From: Lachnospiraceae bacterium MC2017
GTDB taxonomy: Bacteria > Bacillota > Clostridia > Lachnospirales > Lachnospiraceae
Direction of reading: 5' to 3'
NCBI GenBank assembly: GCA_000701625.1
Contig: JNJK01000030.1
Span: 1 to 56,161, forward strand
DNA length: 56,161 nucleotides
This document shows positions 25,286-33,300 of the stretch, piece after piece. Position numbers and translations under genes: made by a program. Each line of letters opens with the position of its first letter. Position 1 is the stretch's first letter. The notes beneath the pieces were generated by a model that saw only the letters and a list, made by a program, of their open reading frames with translations, did not search any database and was not told the DNA's origin.

Positions 25286-26008
25286 TTACTGATCTTTCTT
25301 CTTTTCTTCCAGAGATTTTTTCAGGTATTTCAGCTCATCCTTGAGTTCCAAAAGCTGATTTGTGATCTCGGAATCAGCGTGTTTCAGGACATTGATATCA
25401 TCTTTTACCGGATCAGGCAGATCGATCTGGTTCATGGTCTCTCTCGGTATATGGCAATTGTGATAACGGACTATCCTTCCGGGGACACCAACTACCGTAC
25501 AGTTCGGCGGTACTTCATCGAGTACTACGGATCCTGCTCCGATTTTGGAGTTTTCACCTATTGTGAAGGATCCTAAGACTTTTGCTCCGACTGATACCAT
25601 TACGTTGTCTTTCAGGGTCGGATGACGCTTTCCATGTTCTTTTCCGGTTCCGCCAAGTGTTACGCCCTGATACAGTGTAACATTGTTTCCGATTATGGTT
25701 GTCTCACCTACTACTACTCCCGAGCCGTGATCTATGAAAAATCCTGTTCCTATCTGTGCTCCTGGATGTATCTCTATCCCCGTACGATTTCTTGCAAACT
25801 GTGATATGGCTCTTGCTATGAAGTAGTTCTTTTTTTCATAGAATCTATGTGCGATCCTATAAAACAGTATTGCCCAGAAACTGGGATAAAGAAACACTTC
25901 CCAAGGATTATGTATCGCAGGATCACGTTCTTCTATTACCTTTATTTCTGCCCTTACGTAATCAAGCACAACATCTAATGCTCCCATAGCCTTATGACGT
26001 CTGCTCAT
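25286..26008 (-). CDS. cysE: Serine O-acetyltransferase
   Basis: Makes O-acetylserine from serine and acetyl-CoA, the first step of cysteine synthesis. The start at 26006-26008 follows GAGGAGGAC; a longer frame to 26080 would overlap ispF. The 240-residue protein has the N-terminal helical domain (DPAIHNPWEVFLYPSFWAILFYRIAH, split by helices) and the left-handed beta-helix with GIEIHPGAQIG, FIDHGSGVVVGETTIIG and GGTGKEHGKRHPTL, the last holding the catalytic His region. A charged C-terminal tail with a Lys-rich end (KKSLEEKKKDQ) extends beyond the usual fold. Typical of the epsC/cysE group of Firmicutes. Confidence 0.93.
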   Translation of the reverse strand: MSRRHKAMGALDVVLDYVRAEIKVIEERDPAIHNPWEVFLYPSFWAILFYRIAHRFYEKKNYFIARAISQFARNRTGIEIHPGAQIGTGFFIDHGSGVVVGETTIIGNNVTLYQGVTLGGTGKEHGKRHPTLKDNVMVSVGAKVLGSFTIGENSKIGAGSVVLDEVPPNCTVVGVPGRIVRYHNCHIPRETMNQIDLPDPVKDDINVLKHADSEITNQLLELKDELKYLKKSLEEKKKDQ

Positions 26009-26046
26009 GATATTGTCCTCCTCTGACTCTTTTCCGATGTTTAATC

Positions 26047-26592
26047 TTATTGTTTTCTGCACCCTGCGCAGCTCATACATCGTGCGGAGTCAGAATCTGC
26101 TACCTGATATGAATAGTCTGATGGGCTTGTGAGTGCACATATTGCCTGAGAGGAAATACCTTTTCCTTCTCCTGTAAAGCCCATTCCTTCTTCGGTCGTT
26201 GCTTTGACATTTACCTGATCGATATCGATCCCGAGCGTATCTGCGATATTTTTTCTCATCTGATCGATATGCGGGCGCATCTTTGGTCTCTGCGCAATAA
26301 TGGTTGCATCGATATTTTCTACGATATAGTGCTTTTCTTCCAGCATTTCTCCTACTCTTTTAAGGAGTTTCATAGAGTCTGCGCCCTTGTATTCCGGATC
26401 TGTGTCCGGGAAGTGCTTTCCTATGTCTCCGAGCGCAGCTGCGCCGAGCAGTGCATCCATTATCGCATGCAGCAGCACGTCTGCATCCGAGTGTCCCAAG
26501 AGTCCCAGTTCATACGGGATTTCCACGCCGCCGATAATCAGCTTGCGCTCCGGGACAAGTTTATGTACATCGTATCCTGTTCCTACTCTCAT
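26047..26592 (-). CDS. ispF: 2-C-methyl-D-erythritol 2,4-cyclodiphosphate synthase with Cys-rich tail
   Basis: Cyclises CDP-ME 2-phosphate in the MEP isoprenoid pathway. The N-terminal 157 residues are a complete Isp[13 protein letters not shown] (zinc Asp and His), [22 protein letters not shown] (zinc His), [19 protein letters not shown], and the closing [19 protein letters not shown]. About 25 extra residues follow and end in [10 protein letters not shown], which is not part of the family. The ribosome site is AGGA 8 bp upstream, and the promoter is at 26681-26709. It heads the cysE-cysS-mrnC-rlmB-sigH series; ispD and gltX, neighbours in Bacillus, are absent. Confidence 0.94.
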   Translation of the reverse strand: MRVGTGYDVHKLVPERKLIIGGVEIPYELGLLGHSDADVLLHAIMDALLGAAALGDIGKHFPDTDPEYKGADSMKLLKRVGEMLEEKHYIVENIDATIIAQRPKMRPHIDQMRKNIADTLGIDIDQVNVKATTEEGMGFTGEGKGISSQAICALTSPSDYSYQVADSDSARCMSCAGCRKQ

Positions 26593-26680
26593 TTATTTGT
26601 CCTGTTCTGTTATGTATTCATTTATGACATAGTCACGTGCAATCCGCGCGTTCAACTTTCCTATTTCAAACACTTAGCCT

Positions 26681-26709
26681 ATTATATACGATTTAATGCT
26701 TTGTATAAA
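26681..26709 (-). promoter_or_regulatory. Probable promoter of the ispF-led operon
   Basis: On the minus strand TTTATA (26704-26709) and TATAAT (26681-26686) are 17 bp apart. Confidence 0.55.
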
Positions 26710-26740
26710 GTGATACTCAGTGTTATTTGCCACAGAATAA

Positions 26741-26935
26741 GTGCCGTACAGATAAATAGTTCCAGAGACAATCAGCCGGCATCTCTTAGAGAATGCGTTG
26801 TCCGATTAGAGAATTTCTGCGAACTGTTTGAGACGCTTTTAGCGTCGAGTTTCGCAGAAATTATCGAGTTTATGAGGACAACGCATGAACTTAGAGATGT
26901 CCGAGCGTCTCAGGAACTACTTATCTGTACAGCAC
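26741..26935 (+). repeat. Structured dispersed repeat, copy C
   Basis: A 195-bp long hairpin. Outer arms from 26746 and to 26930 pair at 22 of 24 positions and have no sequence relation to those of copies B or D. Inside: CAATCAGCCGGC and TGTCCGAGCG, CATCTCT/AGAGATG, a perfect 11-bp stem ATGCGTTGTCC/GGACAACGCAT, TTCTGCGAA/TTCGCAGAA and GACGC-TTTTA-GCGTC. It lies between ispF and the GH3 hydrolase, in the place of a terminator, but without a T-run. Confidence 0.9.
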
Positions 26936-26957
26936 GTACGCTGCCAATAAACCAGCA

Positions 26958-28394
26958 TCACTCCTCCACATCCTCAGAAACAGTCTCATGAACCTCAGCA
27001 GGCGGGATATCTCCCATGTCTCTGGCCGCTGCCGTTTCGAGTTTGACTGTGAGGATACGCCTAACAGACTCATCAATGCGGTCTTCCGTAATGGTTTCGT
27101 CTGATACTGCATCCATTACTGCCTGATAAGCCTCGTTGTAGTCCTTCGGCATGAGGAGCATATCTCCACCGGCTTTTATTACTGCCACAGCCGCTTCACC
27201 TGACGAATACTTAGACACAACAGCCTCGGCACTCAGTGCATCAGTGATGACTACACCGTTATAACCCATTTTCTTCCGGAGCACGTCAGTAATGATGGTT
27301 GATGACATACATGCAGGTCTGTCATCTCCCGAGATTGCCGGGAATGACATGTTGCCTGCCATTATCATGTTTGTACCGTTGTTAATAGCATCAGCGTATG
27401 GGATCAGATCCTTGCTCTCAAGAGAAGATAACTCTGTTCCAAGCTTTACATATGCAAAGTCTGTATTTTCATCTGCTCTTCCAAATCCCGGGAAATGCTT
27501 CATGCATGGGATGATGCCATTCTCTTTAAGACCATCTGATAAAGAAAGCGCCATAGATGATACAAGTCCTGCATCTGATCCGAACGATCTGTCACCGATC
27601 GCAGAGCTTCCGTCTTCCATCTGTACATCTGCTACAGGCGCAAAGTCTACATTAAATCCTAAGTCTGACAGATATTCTCCAATGTGCTCGCCTGCCTTAC
27701 GAGCATTGTCGGTGTCACCGCTCTTACCGATTTTTTCCATTGAATCGGTGTTCTCAATACCAAAGTCTCCATTCTTGGCAATTCTGGCTACTGCTCCGCC
27801 CTCTTCATCAACACCAAGCAAGATCGGTATGCCGCTTGCTTCCATGGCATATTTCTGAGTGCCGGTAAGAAGCGCTTTTGTCTGATCTTTATTCAGTAGA
27901 TTTTTGTCAAAATAAATGATTCCGCCGGGTGTTCTCTCACTAAGCGCTGTCTGTGTCACACTTCCTGCCTCAGTCACCTGTCCAAATCCTGTAACAGCCT
28001 CAGGTGTCACAAAAAAGAGCTGTGCAACTTTTTGCTCAAGAGTCATACGCGCCAATAGATTCTCAATATCTACAACCCTTGAAGTACTCACTTCTTCATT
28101 CATGACGGATTCATATTCCGATGCCATGTCTTCCGAAGATCTCGCGGGTTCATCATTTGCTTTCGTTTCCTCTGACTCTTCCGATTCCTTTTCTTCCTCT
28201 TCGGTCGAGCTTTCTCCTGCGGATGCAGTCTCTATCTCCGGAACAAGCTGAAATCCATTAGGGAAGAAATATTTATATCCCTGCACTGCTCCAAATATCA
28301 CTACACCCAGTACCAACGTAATTACAAAAAGAAACGACACCGTAGCAATGATACGGCGTCGCATTATTTTTCTATGTTTATCTGATTTTCTCAA
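26958..28394 (-). CDS. Membrane-anchored NagZ-like glycoside hydrolase family 3 protein
   Basis: Related to beta-N-acetylhexosaminidases that trim peptidoglycan muropeptides. After an N-terminal membrane anchor (ATVSFLFVITLVLGVVIFG) and a Glu/Ser-rich linker of about 70 residues comes a GH3 barrel: MTLEQKVAQLFFVTPEA, GVDEEGGAVARI, KHFPGFGRADENTDF and YNGVVITDALSAEAV, whose Asp is the expected nucleophile. The usual acid-base His of the NagZ loop (KHFPGHGD-x-DSH) is not visible. The start is uncertain: TTG at 28392-28394 follows AGGAG at 8 nt, while ATG at 28442 overlaps the previous stop as ATGA without a ribosome site. It is last of a three-gene run with the membrane protein and DUF4317. Confidence 0.82.
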   Translation of the reverse strand: MRKSDKHRKIMRRRIIATVSFLFVITLVLGVVIFGAVQGYKYFFPNGFQLVPEIETASAGESSTEEEEKESEESEETKANDEPARSSEDMASEYESVMNEEVSTSRVVDIENLLARMTLEQKVAQLFFVTPEAVTGFGQVTEAGSVTQTALSERTPGGIIYFDKNLLNKDQTKALLTGTQKYAMEASGIPILLGVDEEGGAVARIAKNGDFGIENTDSMEKIGKSGDTDNARKAGEHIGEYLSDLGFNVDFAPVADVQMEDGSSAIGDRSFGSDAGLVSSMALSLSDGLKENGIIPCMKHFPGFGRADENTDFAYVKLGTELSSLESKDLIPYADAINNGTNMIMAGNMSFPAISGDDRPACMSSTIITDVLRKKMGYNGVVITDALSAEAVVSKYSSGEAAVAVIKAGGDMLLMPKDYNEAYQAVMDAVSDETITEDRIDESVRRILTVKLETAAARDMGDIPPAEVHETVSEDVEE

Positions 28395-28438
28395 AGTAAT
28401 CTCTCCTATATAAACGCCACTGTTTATATAGGATTTTA

Positions 28439-29023
28439 TCATACTGCATTATTAAAAAAAACGTTATTTTGTCTCTTCATGATCTTGTTTTTATATACGA
28501 CTGCTAAAACAATGTCAACGCAGTAGATAAAGCTTCCGATGGCGAAGAGAATGCCCTCACCTGTCGGCACTGCCTTTTCCTTTATTGCCCTTACGGCAAA
28601 TCCAAAAGCCACGATTCCGGATAAAGCTATCATCAGAATATCAGCGAGCACCGCCCACAGAAAGAAAGCTATTCCGAATACACCTAAGATACATCCTATA
28701 AATCCAAGGATGAAATTAAAAATGAACGCAGGGATGTGCAAAAACTTTACCATCATGTTTACTTTTGCGAGGTCTTCAAGTTTTTGCTTCCCTGTCATTT
28801 CACTCACGCTGAACACTATTGCCCATATAAATGTCAGGATATTGTAAAGTATTATGCTGACGCCTATCACGCCTACGCCTATCTTTTCCGACAGAACGGT
28901 TTCTACATTTGCAAACTGCATAAACTCTATAGCGTATTTTCCCACAAAAAGCGCCCCTATGAGCACCGGGATAAACACATACGGATAAATAATGATCGGC
29001 AGGGTTTTTAACTTAAGTGTCAT
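28439..29023 (-). CDS. Multi-pass membrane protein, unknown function
   Basis: Not recognised. 194 residues with about five membrane helices: IIIYPYVFIPVLIGALFVG, VGVIGVSIILYNILTFIW, FIFNFILGFIGCILGVFGIA, LADILMIALSGIVAFGFAV and ILFAIGSFIYCVDIVLAVVY. A basic C-terminus follows (KNKIMKRQNN). It sits 6 bp after DUF4317 and its stop overlaps the alternative ATG of the GH3 hydrolase, so the three are likely one operon. No transporter or enzyme motif is seen. Confidence 0.75.
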   Translation of the reverse strand: MTLKLKTLPIIIYPYVFIPVLIGALFVGKYAIEFMQFANVETVLSEKIGVGVIGVSIILYNILTFIWAIVFSVSEMTGKQKLEDLAKVNMMVKFLHIPAFIFNFILGFIGCILGVFGIAFFLWAVLADILMIALSGIVAFGFAVRAIKEKAVPTGEGILFAIGSFIYCVDIVLAVVYKNKIMKRQNNVFFNNAV

Positions 29024-29029
29024 TTATCT

Positions 29030-30187
29030 TTACTCCTCTGTTTCCCCACGTCTCTCATCCTGCGGAATGAGAGTTCTCACGTTTACACCATTTACCTGTA
29101 CATGGTCATCTACCGCGATGACGATACACTGCCTGCCATCAACCACGCGGGCTTCGATCAAGTCTACGTAATCGGGCTTTACATGGATCTCTATATCAGG
29201 AGTCTTTACATCAAACTTCTTTATTCCGGGCACATTTGATACCATGATTTCCTGATCACCTGCTATATCTTCGTAGCTGGAATCAAATTTCTCCATAGCT
29301 TCTTCAGGCGCACCACTCTTTTCAAAGATCTTTTTAACTTCCATTTTACCGATCGCAAGAGGCTCAGGATTTTCTTTATTGTCCTGCACGATCTCAGTGA
29401 GGCTGTCATGGATATTCTTCATGACCTCAACATCAGCGCTTTCACCAAGAACCTCCTCTACAAGCATATTAAAGGTTTCTTTCTGGTCGCCTGCTGTAAG
29501 CGGCGCATCTGCTCCAAATACAAAGTTTATGAAATCCGGCTGGATCTCCTCCGGCTTCTTTGTATAGTAAAGCATCTCATGGATATCCGCAGTACGATCC
29601 GCAAAAGACGGGAAAAGGAAGCCCTTGTCGGGAACCTTTACTACCCAGTCCTGAGGCAGCTCGCCGATACGGTTCTTTTCTGGATCATAGCCGAGCTCAC
29701 CCTTTGTAAGCTCTACAGGACAGAGACAGCAGAGCATGTAGCGGTAAACATTCTCTGAAGCGTCGTCTTCTTCCAGATTGTCAGTCCCCTTTCCGGGAAC
29801 GTCATAAACTGCATATATAAGAAGTATGCAATATTTCTCAGGATTGTCATAATGCTCGATGATTTTGTCATAAAACTTATCTACAAGCTCATCATCGTCC
29901 AGCTCACTGTCACGGAGCTTTAATAAAAATTCCTGCTTTCCGCCCTCTGCTTCTTCTGCGAGAGGGAATTCAAGGTTCATTAAGTTCTTTCCGATGGTTC
30001 CGGTCAGCACCTTTTTGAAAAAAGCAAGGTACTTATGCATTTCCTCTTCCGGAAGAGAAAGAAATGCGTCCTTTGCTGTGAATTTTTTCTCTTTTTCTGC
30101 GCCTACATAACAGGTACATATATGCTGTATAGTACATTTATCCGGTGTAAACTGCTTCTTGATTTCAGATATTTCTACTTTATTCAT
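29030..30187 (-). CDS. DUF4317 domain-containing protein
   Basis: A 385-residue soluble protein of unknown function found mainly in Clostridia. The N-terminus KKQFTPDKCTIQHICTCYV is the family signature. The middle has an acidic stretch (PGKGTDNLEEDDASENVYRY) and a conserved LCCLCPVELTKGELGYDP segment; the end is a beta-rich tail. A structured repeat with a terminator-like hairpin lies 31 bp upstream (30218-30295), which could act as an attenuator. Confidence 0.88.
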   Translation of the reverse strand: MNKVEISEIKKQFTPDKCTIQHICTCYVGAEKEKKFTAKDAFLSLPEEEMHKYLAFFKKVLTGTIGKNLMNLEFPLAEEAEGGKQEFLLKLRDSELDDDELVDKFYDKIIEHYDNPEKYCILLIYAVYDVPGKGTDNLEEDDASENVYRYMLCCLCPVELTKGELGYDPEKNRIGELPQDWVVKVPDKGFLFPSFADRTADIHEMLYYTKKPEEIQPDFINFVFGADAPLTAGDQKETFNMLVEEVLGESADVEVMKNIHDSLTEIVQDNKENPEPLAIGKMEVKKIFEKSGAPEEAMEKFDSSYEDIAGDQEIMVSNVPGIKKFDVKTPDIEIHVKPDYVDLIEARVVDGRQCIVIAVDDHVQVNGVNVRTLIPQDERRGETEE

Positions 30188-30217
30188 AACTTTTCCCTTG
30201 CCTTATCAATTATTTAA

Positions 30218-30295
30218 AACAAGAATCCAACTTTGTCGGATTCTCCGCGCCAGCGCGGAAGCCGTAGTTTTTTCCTATCCATGCGCGTCGCATCC
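30218..30295 (-). repeat. Second structured repeat family, copy 1 (upstream of DUF4317)
   Basis: A 78-bp block about 85% identical to 49578-49656. On the minus strand it holds ATGCG-ACG-CGCAT, CCGCGC/GCGCGG and GAATCCGAC-AAA-GTTGGATTC, the last followed by TTGTTTT, so it resembles an intrinsic terminator placed just before the DUF4317 start. Confidence 0.8.
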
Positions 30296-30317
30296 GGCAC
30301 ACTAATTGCCCCGCATG

Positions 30318-30349
30318 AGAACAGGGACAAGTTTTCTTGTCCCTGTTCT
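30318..30349. other. Perfect 14-bp hairpin
   Basis: AGAACAGGGACAAG (30318-30331) pairs fully with CTTGTCCCTGTTCT (30336-30349) around TTTT. No T-run follows on either strand. It lies between the hybrid kinase stop and the repeat at 30218-30295. Confidence 0.8.
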
Positions 30350-30388
30350 GTCTACGTATGATTAATAATCAGTATACCGCAAACCATC

Positions 30389-33300
30389 CTAGATTTCATT
30401 TATTATTTCTTCAAGCTTTTCCCAGTCAAAAAGCTTTATGTTTTTCCGGATCTCTCCAAGTATCTCACTGTCTTTTTCCGGAAGACGATACTTCATCACC
30501 TCATCCAGAATGGTCTCGACTGCATCATAATCCATCTGCGGTATGACTTCCTTAAGTGCCTCATAGGCTTCCTTCAGTTCATCCTCAGGTATCAGTTCTT
30601 TGCCGTCATCGTCCTCTTTCTGATTTTTGATCCGCTCCAGCGCCTCCTTAAACCAGAGATACTTATCAATTAGCGGTCTGTGATTGGCCTTTATGAAGTC
30701 GATATCGCCTTTCTTCCCTGCCATTTCCAACGCTTCTGCAGATTTTGACAATTCATTCGCTCCGATTATCCTGGCAGAAGACTTCAGCGCATGGACCTTT
30801 ACAGTATATAACTGATAATCGCCCTCTTCAAAGGCCTTTTCAAGCACATCTGTATTTATTTCGATAGTTGAATAAAACATACTAATACTGTTTATAAACA
30901 GGTCATATCCACCGGAGCACCTGACACCATCTTCAACAGATATTCCATCCACATCATTTAACCAACTATATTCTTCAGGAAGCTCCTGCAGCTTAGGTTC
31001 TTCATCTCCACAAACCTCATCTATCAGTTCCTTTGGCAGGCTGTTATAAAGAGCTTCCTCGAGTTTTACAGTATCTACAGGCTTTGACAGATAACCGTTG
31101 AAACCCTTTGAAACATAGAAATCCGCTCCGCCGGGCTCTACATTTGCCGTTAGCGCAAAGACTATCTGCTCCGGCAAAAACTCCCGGATCTTTTCCAGAG
31201 TCTCAAGTCCGTCCATTCCGGGCATCATGTGATCCAGAAGGATTATCTCAAAGCTTTCTTTTTTTAGTATCTCCAGGCATTCTTCACCACTTTCGGCTGT
31301 GGTTACCTGTACCTTCATAGCTTTTAATAATCCTCTCATGACCGACAGATTCATGGAATTATCGTCCACAACCAGGATCCGCGCCCGCTCCGAAATAAAT
31401 TTAGGCACATACGGACCACCTGATACATTGTCCTCATGCTCCGTAAATACACCTATCGGTTCTTTATCGACAATTTTTTGATTGATCGTCAGGATAAAAT
31501 CGGATCCTTCACCATAGACACTTTCGCACCAGAGATCACCTTCCATTAGTTCAGCAAACCGCTTTGAAATATCCAGTCCCAGACCGGTTCCCTGTATGCT
31601 GCTGTTTTTTTCCTCATCTAGTCTCTCATAGGCGTTAAAGATCTTTGTCATATCCTCTTCCTTTACGCCTATGCCTGTATCCTTTACAGAAAAACGCAGC
31701 GAGCAGACATCATTTTCAATCTTTGTCACAAAAACTGAAAGTGTGAAACCGCCTTTTTCCGTGTACTTGACTGCATTAGTCAAAATATTCAGTACGATCT
31801 GCTTTATCTTTCCTACGTCTCCATAAAGCTTCCTCGGCAGCTTTTCATCGATATCAACCTTAAAGAAAAGATCCTTTTCACTGCTCCTGACCCGTACCAT
31901 TGATACAATAGCACGGAGATTATCTACAGTAGCCCACTCCTGTTCTACCAGATGCATCTTTCCGGATTCTATTTTTGATATATCAAGTATGTCATTTATG
32001 AGTCCTAAAAGAGATTCCGCTGCATTTTTTATATCAAGTCCGTAATTTACTATTGTCGTATAGTATGCTGCCGGAACGTTTTCATGATCTTCCCTAAGCA
32101 TTATCTCATTCATTCCCATGATGGTATTTATTGGCGTTCTGATCTCATGTGACATATTTGCGAGGAATCGTGACTTTGCAGTGCTTGCTCTGTCTGCCTC
32201 ATCCTTTGCTACGCGTATCTCCCTGTATTGGCGCTGTATGATGGTAAACCTGAGAATAACCCATACGAGCAGTGCCACAGATGTAAGTATCAGTAATGCT
32301 ATCGCTATCTTCACAGAGGTTAGCTCAAAAAATTCCGGAAGCTTAACGATTTTGTAACTATCATCCTGCAGTACTTTCCTTGTTTCATTATCAAGTATCT
32401 GTATATGAAGCTTATATGAGCCATAATTAAGCTTCGTATATTCAAGCGCCGTATCTGCGCTTCTGCGGCTGGTGATACCGTTATCATCTGCACCTTCAAG
32501 CTCAATATGGACCAGAGGATCACTCAGAGAATAATCCATTATGGAAGGTTCTATCCGTATACGGCTTACCGCAGGAGGTATAGTATATCCTCCATCTTTA
32601 TCCTGTATCAGCGCAACATCATCACAATAAATAGCCTTTATACCGGTTTTGATAAAAATATTGTTATCCGTATAATCATAAATATTTACTCTGTTTACGC
32701 CATCTGCAGATGAAATGTACAAACTGCCGTCATCTGCCATGTCGTTATAGGCATTCCTTATCGGCGTGCTGGTCAGGCCATTATTTACCGTGTATTCCCG
32801 ATATTCCTCTATAGAATCATTCAGCGCATCTTCTGTATGTATACGGCACAGTCCAAAGGCAGACAACAGCCACAGGGTATCATCATCGCCATGGAACATA
32901 TCAAAGTTTCCTATAAAAGGGATCGTAGATACATTGTGTACCTTTCCGTCTTTTATGTACTGAACAGAATTTGATGTAAATACCCAGACAACGCCGTTCT
33001 TATCATCTCTTCCAATACGTTGGATCACCATGCTGGTAAGTCCATCTTCCATGCCGATCTTACTGACTTTTTTATCCTTTATCACATAAATACCACCGCC
33101 GTCTGTACCAAGATAATATTCTCCGTCAAATCCGTCTCCGACAGCGATCAAAACAGGGTCCGTCAAACCATTTCTTTGCGAATAGACCCGCTCAACAGCA
33201 TTGTCACTTATCACAGCGAGGCCGTCACTGGTTCCAACCAGTATCCTGCCATCTGCGGCTTCATAGGTATTACGTACCTCAGTACTTGGCAGACCATCTT

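Noticed and set aside
26269-26991. 240-codon plus-strand frame across ispF and repeat copy C
   Set aside because: Antisense to ispF and continues into the structured repeat; no ribosome site and no domain.
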